The notes beneath the pieces were generated by a model. That model was given only the letters and a program-made list of their open reading frames with translations. It was not told the DNA's origin and searched no databases. Both the position numbers and the translations under genes were made by a program. A DNA stretch of 64,000 bases from an uncultured Alistipes sp. (GTDB lineage: Bacteria > Bacteroidota > Bacteroidia > Bacteroidales > Rikenellaceae). How positions within the stretch are numbered: position 1 is the first letter of the stretch; each line of letters starts with the position of its first letter. Shown here piece by piece: positions 53,631 to 62,572 of the stretch. The stretch lies in the NCBI GenBank assembly GCA_900539755.1, contig UQDC01000009.1, positions 33,661 through 97,660 on the forward strand. Reading direction: 5' to 3'.

Positions 53631-54980
53631 ATGATCAAAAAACGCTGGATTTTCTTTTTTGTAGCCCTGCTGATTCTTTGCGGTCTGGGACTAATAGATT
53701 CGGAAATCGGAGCTGGCGGATTCTGGGGACTGGACCCCAAAGTCGATGCAGCCAATGTCGCCTGGATGATTACAGCCACCATCTTCGTGCTCATGATGAC
53801 TCCAGGACTATCCTTCTTCTATGGAGGTATGGTTCGTGCGAAAAACGTCATCTCAACCATGCTCCAAAGCTTTATTGCAATGGGTATCGTCAGCGTACTG
53901 TGGGTATTCGTAGGCTTCAGCCTCGCTTTCGGAGATGATATCGGCCACCTGATCGGCAACCCAGCAACCTTTTTCATGTTCAATGGGGTGGATGGACATG
54001 TCAACGAGATGTTGGCTCCAACATTGCCACTCGCCTTATACGCTCTATTCCAGATGAAATTCGCCATCATCACCCCATCACTGATCACCGGCTCATTTGC
54101 TGAACGGGTGCGTTTCTCTGCCTACATGGTTTTCATGGTTCTGTTCTGTCTGTTCGTTTATTGTCCACTGGCCCACTGGACCTGGCATCCAGACGGTTTC
54201 CTCAGACAGTTAGGCGTAATCGACTTTGCCGGAGGAATCGTTGTTCACGCCTCATCGGGTGTTGCAGCCCTGGCTGGAGCACTTTTCTTGGGACGCCGCT
54301 CTGAAATCCGTCATGAACCGGCTAACGTCCCCTTCGTCTTATTGGGTGCAGCCATGCTTTGGTTAGGCTGGTTCGGATTCAACGCCGGCTCCTCGTTGGC
54401 TGCCGACTCGATCGCTGTACGTGCTTTCCTCAACACCAACACCGCATCGGCCATGGCCATGATCACTTGGGTTGTATTCGACTGTCTGCGCGGCCGCAAG
54501 CCATCAGCTATGGGTGCCGCCATCGGTGCTGTAGTTGGATTGGTGGCTATCACCCCATCGGCCGGTTACGTTTCGGTAGGAGAGAGCATCTTTATTGCCT
54601 TCATCACCACCATCATCTGTAACATGGCCGTCACCTGGAAAAACAAAGCCTCAACCTTCGACGATGCATTGGATGTCTTTCCGACGCACGGTGTCGGCGG
54701 TATCGTCGGAACTATTCTGACCGGTGTGTTTGTTTACGATGGCGACAGCATGACCCATTGGGAGAGTTTTCTTGCACACCTTTTGGCTGTAGTGATCGTA
54801 TTCGTCTACACTTTTGTTGTCACTTATGCCCTGTATTGGCTGACCAACAAGATGATTCCGATGCGCGTCTCCATTGCCAGCGAACGGGTCGGCCTGGATC
54901 AGAGTCAGCACGATGAGCATTACGGCAACGAAGTGGCTACGGAACGTGAACTGGCCGAATATACCGAGCCACAGCGTTAA
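53631..54980 (+). CDS. amt: Ammonium transporter Amt
   Basis: A 449-aa, about 11-TM ammonium channel. Family motifs: FFYGGMVRAKNVISTMLQSF, GSFAERVRFSAYMVF, the pore histidines in DFAGGIVVHASSGVAALAGAL and FPTHGVGGIVGTI, and a hydrophilic tail. No GlnK/PII gene is adjacent, unlike in many bacteria. Ends at a terminator; tRNA-Arg follows. Confidence 0.95.
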   Translation: MIKKRWIFFFVALLILCGLGLIDSEIGAGGFWGLDPKVDAANVAWMITATIFVLMMTPGLSFFYGGMVRAKNVISTMLQSFIAMGIVSVLWVFVGFSLAFGDDIGHLIGNPATFFMFNGVDGHVNEMLAPTLPLALYALFQMKFAIITPSLITGSFAERVRFSAYMVFMVLFCLFVYCPLAHWTWHPDGFLRQLGVIDFAGGIVVHASSGVAALAGALFLGRRSEIRHEPANVPFVLLGAAMLWLGWFGFNAGSSLAADSIAVRAFLNTNTASAMAMITWVVFDCLRGRKPSAMGAAIGAVVGLVAITPSAGYVSVGESIFIAFITTIICNMAVTWKNKASTFDDALDVFPTHGVGGIVGTILTGVFVYDGDSMTHWESFLAHLLAVVIVFVYTFVVTYALYWLTNKMIPMRVSIASERVGLDQSQHDEHYGNEVATERELAEYTEPQR

Positions 54981-55031
54981 TCTCTCTGATGCAAAGTCAG
55001 AAAGATTTGAGACCCAATCAAACAATATTCT

Positions 55032-55065
55032 GTGGGGATGGTTCTTTGGATAGATCCCCACTCTT
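55032..55065 (+). terminator. Terminator of amt
   Basis: GTGGGGAT pairs with ATCCCCAC, then TCTTTT. Confidence 0.65.
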
Positions 55066-55088
55066 TTGGAGATAAAGGAATTAAATCT

Positions 55089-55096
55089 TATTTTTG
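55089..55096 (+). promoter_or_regulatory. -7 box of tRNA-Arg
   Basis: TATTTTTG, 13 nt before the tRNA. Confidence 0.6.
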
Positions 55097-55109
55097 CACC
55101 GGTTAAAGG

Positions 55110-55183
55110 GGTCCCGTAGCTCAGTTGGATAGAGCAACAGCCTTCTAAGCTGTGGGTCGAGCGTTCGAACCGCTCCGGGATCA
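55110..55183 (+). tRNA. tRNA-Arg(TCT)
   Basis: A 74-nt tRNA: acceptor GGTCCCG with CGGGATC, anticodon stem CAGCC/..GCTG with loop CTTCTAA (anticodon TCT), T arm GAGCG-TTCGAAC-CGCTC, discriminator A. CCA not encoded. Confidence 0.95.
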
Positions 55184-55188
55184 CCTCA

Positions 55189-55220
55189 AGGAAGCTCCTA
55201 AAAATTAGGAGCTTCCTTTT
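55189..55220 (+). terminator. Terminator of tRNA-Arg
   Basis: AGGAAGCTCCTA pairs with TAGGAGCTTCCT, followed by TTTTT. Confidence 0.85.
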
Positions 55221-55443
55221 TTAACATCTACTTATATCTACACTGCCGCAACCATTCCATTATAGTGTACTATTCACCAATCCTCTCCAGTAAACCAGTA
55301 TAGTAGAATAGAAGCAACCCAACCTCAACTACCCCATTCCCCCTCCAATCAAAAAAATCCTTTTTTACCACATTCGATACACTTCTGGCACACTGTAAAA
55401 TAGATTCTTAATGTAGTACAAGCGTGTTTTTCACAAAAAAGGC

Positions 55444-55451
55444 TATCTTTG
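55444..55451 (+). promoter_or_regulatory. -7 box of crcB
   Basis: TATCTTTG, giving a ~175-nt leader before crcB. I could not fit the fluoride riboswitch consensus to that leader. Confidence 0.5.
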
Positions 55452-55636
55452 CAGGGGAAATTCGGAGACAAAAAACGCACTGTTCTTCGACTATCCCAGT
55501 GCCGCCTGACGACGAAATTATGCAATCGCTGTTTGCAGCATGTATAATTCGGACCCGGACTGGAGCCTTCCGGCAAACAATCCGTTAGCCCCGATCAAAC
55601 GAAAATGACGGCACAAACAACCCCGAACTGAAAACA

Positions 55637-56014
55637 ATGATCCGTACACTGATCTTCATCGGTACGGGCAGCTTCATCGGAGGTATTGCCCGTTACTTAC
55701 TTACCCGCTGGGTACAGAACGGTACAACCGCTTCTTTCCCTTTCGGCACCTTGGTTGTCAACCTGATCGGATGCTTGTTGATCGGTCTTCTTTTCGGTCT
55801 ATTCGAACGGTTCGGCTGGTTCAGCGCCAATCTACGTGCTTTCCTGACCATAGGATTTTGTGGCGGATTCACCACCTTCTCCACTTTTGCCCTGGAGAGT
55901 GTTGCCATGATGCGCAACGGCTCCGCGATTCCGATGTTTCTTTACTTATGGTGCAGCGTAGGCGTAGGTATCGGGGCGGTTTGGCTGGGTTCAGCCATCG
56001 CCCGCAATATTTGA
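55637..56014 (+). CDS. crcB: Fluoride ion channel CrcB/Fluc
   Basis: A 125-aa, four-TM fluoride exporter working as an antiparallel dimer. GTLVVNLIGCLLIGLLFG (with the polar-track Asn) and FCGGFTTFSTFALESV (the Phe-box) are the family's pore motifs. It has its own promoter; the NifU-like gene follows after 63 bp without a clear promoter, so read-through is possible. Confidence 0.92.
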   Translation: MIRTLIFIGTGSFIGGIARYLLTRWVQNGTTASFPFGTLVVNLIGCLLIGLLFGLFERFGWFSANLRAFLTIGFCGGFTTFSTFALESVAMMRNGSAIPMFLYLWCSVGVGIGAVWLGSAIARNI

Positions 56015-56077
56015 CCAACATAGTGAACGTTTGTTATGTCAAACTAATCCAACATATTAACGCAAATACATAACGTT

Positions 56078-56770
56078 ATGATCTACACACATGAAGTGCA
56101 GCAGATGTGCTGCGTAAAGAAGGGTGCCAACCACCCATCAGCTCCGATTCCCGAAGAGGGAAAATGGGTGCGTTCAAAAGAGATCAAAGACATCTCAGGT
56201 CTGACGCACGGTGTGGGTTGGTGCGCTCCGCAACAGGGTGCCTGCAAACTGACCCTGAACGTAAAAGACGGTATTATTCAGGAGGCAATGGTTGAGACTT
56301 TGGGTTGCTCAGGTATGACCCACTCAGCAGCTATGGCATCAGAGATTCTGCCGGGCAAAACTCTGCTTGAGGCTTTGAACACCGACCTCGTATGCGACGC
56401 TATCAACACCGCAATGCGTGAACTCTTCCTGCAGATCGTTTACGGTCGTACTCAATCAGCCTTCTCAGAAGGTGGTCTGCCCATCGGTGCCTCTTTGGAG
56501 GATTTGGGTAAAGGGCTGCGCAGCCAGGTCGGCACCATGTTCGGAACCGTTGCCAAAGGAACTCGTTACCTGGAGATGGCCGAAGGCTACTGCACCCGCA
56601 TGGCTCTTGACGAGAACGACGAGGTGATCGGCTATGAGTTCATCCACCTGGGCAAAATGATGGATATGATCAAAAAAGGCATGGACGCCAATGAGGCTAT
56701 TGCTAAAGCCAAAGGCACTTATGGTCGTTTCGCCGATGCAGTCAAATACATCGACCCGCGCAAAGAGTAA
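56078..56770 (+). CDS. NifU-like iron-sulfur scaffold protein paired with a GGGtGRT protein
   Basis: A 230-aa protein of the NifU N-terminal (IscU-like) type. The Cys candidates are C11, C12, C49, C56, C77 (ETLGCSGMTHSAAMASEIL, the typical second-Cys loop), C106 and one near 168. It is longer than IscU (~130 aa): residues 130-230 form an extra domain. It lies 32 bp before the GGGtGRT gene. Codon choice is strongly biased, as in highly expressed genes. It probably assembles or delivers Fe-S clusters to its neighbour; that is inference. Confidence 0.8.
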   Translation: MIYTHEVQQMCCVKKGANHPSAPIPEEGKWVRSKEIKDISGLTHGVGWCAPQQGACKLTLNVKDGIIQEAMVETLGCSGMTHSAAMASEILPGKTLLEALNTDLVCDAINTAMRELFLQIVYGRTQSAFSEGGLPIGASLEDLGKGLRSQVGTMFGTVAKGTRYLEMAEGYCTRMALDENDEVIGYEFIHLGKMMDMIKKGMDANEAIAKAKGTYGRFADAVKYIDPRKE

Positions 56771-56802
56771 CCGATTTCCCGAACTAAAAAAACGAAAGGA
56801 TA

Positions 56803-57804
56803 ATGGCTAGTTTATTTGAAAGCTACGAGCGCCGCATTAACCAGATCAATGCCGCGCTTGCAAAATATGGAATCAAAGACCTCGAAGAGGCAAAAGCTAT
56901 CTGCGAGGCCAAAGGGATCGATCCCTACAAAATGTGCGAGGAGACGCAACCGATCTGCTTCGAGAATGCTAAATGGGCATACGTAACCGGTGCCGCTATC
57001 GCCATCAAAAAAGGCTGCAAAACTGCAGCTGAGGCAGCTGAGGCTATCGGCGAGGGTCTGCAGGCTTTCTGCATCCCGGGTTCAGTAGCAGATGACCGTA
57101 AAGTAGGTTTGGGTCACGGTAACTTGGCAGCTCGTCTGCTCCGTGAAGAGACTCAGTGCTTCGCCTTCCTGGCTGGTCACGAGTCATTCGCAGCAGCTGA
57201 AGGTGCAATCAAGATCGCGGAGATGGCCAACAAGGTTCGTAAAGAGCCACTGCGTGTTATTCTGAACGGTTTGGGTAAAGATGCCGCTATGATCATTTCA
57301 CGTATCAACGGCTTTACCTATGTACAGACTCAGTTCGACTATGCAACCGGTGAGCTGACCATCGTTAAAGAGACCCCTTATTCAAAAGGTCTTCGTGCCA
57401 AAGTACGTTGCTATGGTGCTGACGATGTACGTGAGGGTGTTGCCATCATGCACAAAGAGAAAGTTGACGTATCGATCACCGGTAACTCAACCAACCCGAC
57501 CCGTTTCCAGCACCCGGTAGCCGGCACTTACAAAAAAGAGTGCACTGAGCAGGGTAAAAAATACTTCTCAGTAGCTTCAGGTGGTGGTACTGGCCGTACT
57601 TTGCACCCCGACAACATGGCTGCAGGTCCTGCATCTTACGGTATGACCGATACCATGGGTCGTATGCACTCAGACGCACAGTTCGCAGGTAGTTCATCAG
57701 TACCGGCACACGTTGAGATGATGGGCTTCCTGGGTATGGGTAACAACCCGATGGTAGGTGCAACCGTTGCTGTTGCAGTTGCTGTCGAAGAGGCTATGAA
57801 ATAA
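56803..57804 (+). CDS. GGGtGRT family protein, function unknown
   Basis: A 333-aa cytoplasmic protein named for GGGTGRT at residues 260-266. The surrounding GGGTGRTLHPDNMAAGPASY and MGRMHSDAQFAGSSSVPAHVEMMGF are the conserved core. It has eight Cys, six of them in the first 119 residues (34, 45, 52, 72, 90, 119), and a GHGNLAAR motif near 105. No activity is known for the family. Adjacent NifU-like scaffold suggests an Fe-S protein. Very biased codon use (many CGT, GGT, GCT) predicts high expression. Ends at a terminator. Confidence 0.85.
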   Translation: MASLFESYERRINQINAALAKYGIKDLEEAKAICEAKGIDPYKMCEETQPICFENAKWAYVTGAAIAIKKGCKTAAEAAEAIGEGLQAFCIPGSVADDRKVGLGHGNLAARLLREETQCFAFLAGHESFAAAEGAIKIAEMANKVRKEPLRVILNGLGKDAAMIISRINGFTYVQTQFDYATGELTIVKETPYSKGLRAKVRCYGADDVREGVAIMHKEKVDVSITGNSTNPTRFQHPVAGTYKKECTEQGKKYFSVASGGGTGRTLHPDNMAAGPASYGMTDTMGRMHSDAQFAGSSSVPAHVEMMGFLGMGNNPMVGATVAVAVAVEEAMK

Positions 57805-57869
57805 TCGAGCGTTATTTCGACTCACGTTATCATTTCGGCGATCCGATCTGATAAAACAGATATTTGAAA

Positions 57870-57902
57870 AATCCCGCAGTTCTTCACTGCGGGATTTTTT
57901 TA
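57870..57902 (+). terminator. Terminator of the NifU-like/GGGtGRT operon
   Basis: AAATCCCGCAGT pairs with ACTGCGGGATTT and is followed by a T run. Confidence 0.9.
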
Positions 57903-58114
57903 TCCCTAAATCCGTCACTTCCAGCTACACTTTGGATACAATCTTATTTAATCGTCCATACAAGAGAAATCGACAATTTGTTGCGAGTTGTCGATATTTT
58001 TCTTTATATTTAAGGAACCTCTTCGGCGTTCGTTGTGGATAAACGAGCCCTTCGCACTCCATCAACCCCACGCCGATGTACCTAAACAACCGAAAACACC
58101 TAAAACTATACCAA

Positions 58115-60271
58115 ATGAAAACGTATCCAACCAACGAGATTAAAAACGTAGTCCTACTCGGCGCCTCGGGTGCGGGTAAGACCACTCTGGCCGAGGCAAT
58201 GGCTTTTGACGGCAAAGTAATTGACCGCAGAGGATCGATCGAAACAGACAGCACCTTGTCAGATTTCACGGATATCGAACATATCTACAAACGGTCGATC
58301 TATTCGACGCTGTTATTTGCCGAATACAACGGATACAAACTCAATATCATTGACACCCCGGGAGCAGATGATTTCTGTGGGAGTCTTTTCTCGGCCTTTA
58401 AGGTTGCCGACGTCGGCGTCATGTTGATCAATGCGCAGAACGGCTTTGAAGTTGGAACCGAAATTCAGGCCCGTTATGCACGTGCTCATGAAAAACCGAT
58501 CATCGCAGTCATCAATCAACTCGACAGCGAAAAGGCTTCGTGGGAAAATTCGCTCGAATCACTCCGCGCCGCCTCTCAAGTTACTCCGGTGATTGTTCAG
58601 TATCCGGTTAATCCTGGTCCTAATTTCGATGCTTTCATCGACGTTTTGTTGATGAAGATGTACAAATTCAAAGGCGATACCGGCATTCGTGAAGAGATGG
58701 AGATTCCGGCCGAAGAGATGGAACGGGCCACGGAACTGAACCGCATCCTGACTGAAGCTGCCGCTGAAAATGACGAGGCTCTTATGGAGCTCTATTTTGA
58801 GAAAGGCGTCCTCACGCAAGACGAATTGCGTTCCGGTTTGAAACTGGGCTTGGCCAAACGCGATGTAATTCCCGTCTTCTGTGCATCTGGCAAACGTGAC
58901 ATTGGTGCAAAACGTCTGATGGAGTTTATTATCAATGTGGCTCCGGGTCCGCTCAAGGCGCCCAATTTCCTGACTGTCGATGGCGAAGAGATCGAACCCG
59001 ACAGCAATGGGCCGACCGCTCTCTTTATTTTCAAGAATATCGTTGAACCCCATTTGGGTGAGGTGACCTACTTCCGTGTAATCTCGGGTAAAGTAACCGA
59101 AGGAATGGAGTTGGTTAACTCCAAAACAGGCAATAAGGAGAAGATTTCTCAACTGTTTGCTGTCGCCGGAAAGAATCGTATCAAAGTAACTGAAATGATG
59201 GCCGGTGACATCGGCTGCACGGTTAAACTCAAGGGAACTCGCACCAATCAGACCCTCTCGACTCCGGGTTCCAATATTGAGATCGAACCGATCCGGTTCC
59301 CGGATCCTCGTTTCCGGGTAGCTGTGAAAGCGGTTAAGACGGGAGAGGACGAAAAGTTAGGCGAACTGCTTAACCGAGCTAATTTTGAAGATCCGACCAT
59401 TTTGGTAGAGTACTCGAAAGAGCTCAAACAAACGATTTTGCAAGGGCAGGGCGAACATCACCTCAACATTCTCAAATGGCAGTTGGCAAACCTCAACAAG
59501 ATGGAGGTCGAGTACTTTGCACCGAAAATTCCATATCGCGAAACCATTACCAAAGTTGCGACGGCAAACTACCGACACAAAAAACAGTCAGGTGGTGCCG
59601 GACAATTCGGTGAGGTATGGCTGGTCATTGAACCTTATCAAGAGGGCATGCCCGAACCGTCGAAATACAAAGTGGACGGAAAAGAGCTGCAGGTCAACAT
59701 CAAGAGCAAAGAGGAGGTTACACTCGACTGGGGCGGTAAATTGATTTTCTACAGCGCCATCGTCGGTGGAGCAATCGATGCCCGTTTCTTACCTGCCATC
59801 CTCAAAGGTATCATGGAGAAGATGGAGGAGGGTCCATTGACCGGATCGTATGCTCGAGATCTACGCGTAGTCGTTTACGACGGTAAAATGCACCCGGTAG
59901 ATTCCAATGAGCTTTCGTTCAAACTGGCCGGTCGCAACGCCTTCAAAGAGGCTTTCCGCAAAGCAGGTCCGAAAATCATGGAGCCTATTTACAGTGTTGA
60001 GATCCTCGTCCCGTCAGACAAGATGGGTGATGTGATGAGCGATCTGCAAAACCGTCGGGCCATGATCGAGGGTATGAGCAGCGAGAAAGGCTTTGAACGT
60101 CTTGTTGCCCGTGTTCCGCTGGCTGAGATGTACCGTTATTCAACCACCTTGAATTCGTTGACCAATGGCCGTGCGACATACTCCATGAAATTCTCGTCGT
60201 ACGAACAGGTTCCATCCGATGTTCAAGAAAAACTGCTCAAAGCATACGCCGATACAGACAAAGACGAATAA
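58115..60271 (+). CDS. EF-G-like translation factor (EF-G2 type) with altered GTPase motifs
   Basis: A 718-aa protein with the domain order of EF-G. P-loop GASGAGKT is intact (residues 16-23). The switch I motif RGIT of EF-G is RSIY (60-63), losing the Mg2+/GTP-sensing Thr. Switch II DTPGH is DTPGA (80-84), losing the catalytic His. NKxD is NQLD (134-137). Domains II-V follow, including GGAGQFGEVWLVIEP. ATG 58115 is preferred over 58076 because the family starts just before the P-loop. In Bacteroides an EF-G2 that acts without GTP hydrolysis in starvation has been reported; this may be its counterpart. Confidence 0.85.
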   Translation: MKTYPTNEIKNVVLLGASGAGKTTLAEAMAFDGKVIDRRGSIETDSTLSDFTDIEHIYKRSIYSTLLFAEYNGYKLNIIDTPGADDFCGSLFSAFKVADVGVMLINAQNGFEVGTEIQARYARAHEKPIIAVINQLDSEKASWENSLESLRAASQVTPVIVQYPVNPGPNFDAFIDVLLMKMYKFKGDTGIREEMEIPAEEMERATELNRILTEAAAENDEALMELYFEKGVLTQDELRSGLKLGLAKRDVIPVFCASGKRDIGAKRLMEFIINVAPGPLKAPNFLTVDGEEIEPDSNGPTALFIFKNIVEPHLGEVTYFRVISGKVTEGMELVNSKTGNKEKISQLFAVAGKNRIKVTEMMAGDIGCTVKLKGTRTNQTLSTPGSNIEIEPIRFPDPRFRVAVKAVKTGEDEKLGELLNRANFEDPTILVEYSKELKQTILQGQGEHHLNILKWQLANLNKMEVEYFAPKIPYRETITKVATANYRHKKQSGGAGQFGEVWLVIEPYQEGMPEPSKYKVDGKELQVNIKSKEEVTLDWGGKLIFYSAIVGGAIDARFLPAILKGIMEKMEEGPLTGSYARDLRVVVYDGKMHPVDSNELSFKLAGRNAFKEAFRKAGPKIMEPIYSVEILVPSDKMGDVMSDLQNRRAMIEGMSSEKGFERLVARVPLAEMYRYSTTLNSLTNGRATYSMKFSSYEQVPSDVQEKLLKAYADTDKDE

Positions 60272-60294
60272 CAGACCATTTGAAAATAATCAGA

Positions 60295-60327
60295 AAAGAC
60301 CGGCCTGTATTCAGGCCGGTCTTTCAT
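60295..60327 (+). terminator. Terminator of the EF-G2-like gene
   Basis: AAAGACCGGCCTG pairs with CAGGCCGGTCTTT, loop TATT. Confidence 0.85.
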
Positions 60328-60370
60328 TTACACAGGTTTACAATGGTCATATCGCTACTATAAACACAAA

Positions 60371-60402
60371 ACGAGGGCCCGCATATTGAATGCAACCCTC
60401 GT
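60371..60402 (-). terminator. Terminator of murA
   Basis: ACGAGGG pairs with CCCTCGT with a second inner GCAT/ATGC pairing, followed on the minus strand by TTTTGTG. Confidence 0.55.
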
Positions 60403-60486
60403 TATTTATAGAAAATCAATCTACCTCTTACCCTTCAAAACCTCGCAGCCTAAAACGACAGTTCGGCAAATCCAGGTTTATGACGA

Positions 60487-61800
60487 TTAACAATTGTCCA
60501 AACGTTTGATTTTAGCACCGAGTGCATTGAGACGGCCATCTATGTTTTGATAACCACGATCGATCTGTTCGACATTCTGAATGATGGAACGTCCTTCGGC
60601 CGACATGGCAGCGATCAACAGGGCTACTCCAGCACGAATATCCGGAGAGGTCATCCGGGTCGCCCGTAATCGCACTTTACGGTCGTGTCCGATCACAGTG
60701 GCACGGTGCGGATCACAAAGAATAATCTGCGCCCCCATATCAATCAACTTGTCCACAAAGAACAAACGGCTTTCAAACATCTTTTGGTGAATCAACACAG
60801 CGCCTTTAGCTTGAGTTGCCACCACCAAAAACACCGACAGCAAGTCCGGAGTCAGTCCGGGCCATGTTGCATCGGCAATCGTCATAATCGAACCATCAAT
60901 AAAGCTCTCGATTTCGTAGTGTTCCTGACGTGGAATATAGATATCATCGCCCCGCTGCTCAAAATGAATACCCATACGGGCAAATTGGGCCGGGATGATC
61001 CCCAGATTTTCAAATGAAACGTTCTTGATCGTAATCTCACTGGCAGTCATGGCAGCCATGCCGATAAAACTGCCCACCTCGATCATATCGGGCAACAAGG
61101 CATGTTCTGTCCCATGCAGTTCCTTAACTCCCTCTATGGTCAACAGATTGGAAGCAATACCTGAAATACGGGCTCCCATTCGGTTCAACATCCGACAAAG
61201 CTGCTGCACATAGGGTTCACAAGCGGCATTATAAATCGTCGTCGTTCCTTCAGCCATCACCGCTGCCATCACGATATTGGCTGTTCCGGTTACAGATGCC
61301 TCATCGAGCAACATATAACTTCCTCGCAACGGGCGGCCTTCCACACTGTAAAAATTAGTTCCCGTATCGAAATTGAACTTGGCACCCAACTTTTGGAATC
61401 CAATAAAGTGGGTATCCAGCCGACGACGACCAATTTTATCTCCACCCGGTTTAGGGATATATCCCTCGCCAAAACGAGCCAACAGCGGACCAATAATCAT
61501 CACCGACCCACGCAAACGCGCGGCACGTTTCCGATAATCATCGCTTTGCAGATAATCAAAGTCTATCTCGCGGGCTTCAAAAGTATAGGTATCTTCTGCC
61601 GGATGAGTTACTACAACCCCCATCTTCTCCAATAGCTCGATCAACTGCAATACATCGACAATGGCAGGCACATTATGTACCGTCACCCGTTCTGGAGTCA
61701 GCAGTGTAGCACAAAGGATTTGTAGGGCCTCATTTTTAGCGCCCTGCGGAGTGATTTCGCCATGCAACACGGTTCCGCCTTCAACTTCGAATACAGCCAT
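60487..61800 (-). CDS. murA: UDP-GlcNAc 1-carboxyvinyltransferase MurA, fosfomycin-insensitive type
   Basis: A 437-aa enolpyruvyl transferase, first committed step of peptidoglycan synthesis. PEP/UDP-GlcNAc residues Lys22-Asn23 are in GAKNEALQIL. The active-site loop reads PKPGGDKIGRRRLDTH, with Asp121 where E. coli has Cys115, the residue alkylated by fosfomycin. Asp at this site is known to keep activity and confer resistance. Only one copy in the window. -7 box at 61838-61845. Confidence 0.95.
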   Translation of the reverse strand: MAVFEVEGGTVLHGEITPQGAKNEALQILCATLLTPERVTVHNVPAIVDVLQLIELLEKMGVVVTHPAEDTYTFEAREIDFDYLQSDDYRKRAARLRGSVMIIGPLLARFGEGYIPKPGGDKIGRRRLDTHFIGFQKLGAKFNFDTGTNFYSVEGRPLRGSYMLLDEASVTGTANIVMAAVMAEGTTTIYNAACEPYVQQLCRMLNRMGARISGIASNLLTIEGVKELHGTEHALLPDMIEVGSFIGMAAMTASEITIKNVSFENLGIIPAQFARMGIHFEQRGDDIYIPRQEHYEIESFIDGSIMTIADATWPGLTPDLLSVFLVVATQAKGAVLIHQKMFESRLFFVDKLIDMGAQIILCDPHRATVIGHDRKVRLRATRMTSPDIRAGVALLIAAMSAEGRSIIQNVEQIDRGYQNIDGRLNALGAKIKRLDNC

Positions 61801-61832
61801 AACTATGTAGTTCCATTTAACATTCGTTACCT

Positions 61833-62126
61833 CTATTCAAAGATAACGATTAAAACACAATTATCAATATTATATTTTCGCTGAAAACGGGTCCAGCATG
61901 ATATGATAAAGACATGCATCCAAATCCAAACAATGAAGATCATGTTATCTCTACCAGTAATCGACCCGCATAATCTGTAAAAATCATCATACAACTCTGC
62001 GAACTCTTCTTCGCCAAGTACGGCATTTGAATGAGTCATCCATTTTTTCGGACTATGCATTAGGATCGTTTCTCCTATCAACACTATCCATATAACACTA
62101 TAAATCAATATATTTGATAATTTCAT
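61833..62126 (-). CDS. Hypothetical small membrane protein
   Basis: A 97-aa frame with TM segments at about 5-22 and 64-80 joined by a polar loop. No family recognised. Its 3' end overlaps the murA -7 box, which is a mild argument against it. Confidence 0.4.
   Translation of the reverse strand: MKLSNILIYSVIWIVLIGETILMHSPKKWMTHSNAVLGEEEFAELYDDFYRLCGSITGRDNMIFIVWIWMHVFIISCWTRFQRKYNIDNCVLIVIFE
61838..61845 (-). promoter_or_regulatory. -7 box of murA
   Basis: Minus-strand TATCTTTG, 37 nt before the murA start. Confidence 0.6.
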
Positions 62127-62572
62127 CCTTTACTGTAATCCAGGCATTAAACAATATATTTTATTAATATACATAATTATAGTTTTATAAAATATACTAC
62201 AAACATATAAATGACAAAATACCTTTCTTGATAGAAAATGTGGATCATTTTTTAAGAATAGCCCCATCACAAACAAAAAAAACCGTGAACAGGAGGACTT
62301 CCTCTTCACGGCACATACCATCAATAGACCTAATAGAAAGACCTTCAATCAACCAAAAGAAGGCAAACAACAACATAAAATCAGCCCTATTCCATAGGCT
62401 GTTGGAGATCGGTTCCAAATTCATGACACCAGTCCAATAGGATACCAGATTCTGCGAACACGAATCATTTCAATAAAACGACCTTACATCAACAAGACAT
62501 TAAGAGGATCATGCGCAGAGGAATCAACGCAAAATTGTTCAAACTTGATAGAACATTGATCAGAACACCCCA
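62127..62572. other. 446-bp stretch without a supported gene
   Basis: Contains only the minus-strand terminator at 62283-62311 and short frames without features. Confidence 0.4.
62283..62311 (-). terminator. Terminator downstream of the sigma-54 activator gene
   Basis: CCGTGAA pairs with TTCACGG, inner AGGA with TCCT, followed on the minus strand by eight T. Confidence 0.65.

Noticed and set aside
55452..55636. Fluoride riboswitch before crcB
   Set aside because: The conserved aptamer segments could not be found by eye.
62130..62348. 72-aa minus frame
   Set aside because: It runs across the terminator hairpin at 62283-62311 and has no recognisable feature.
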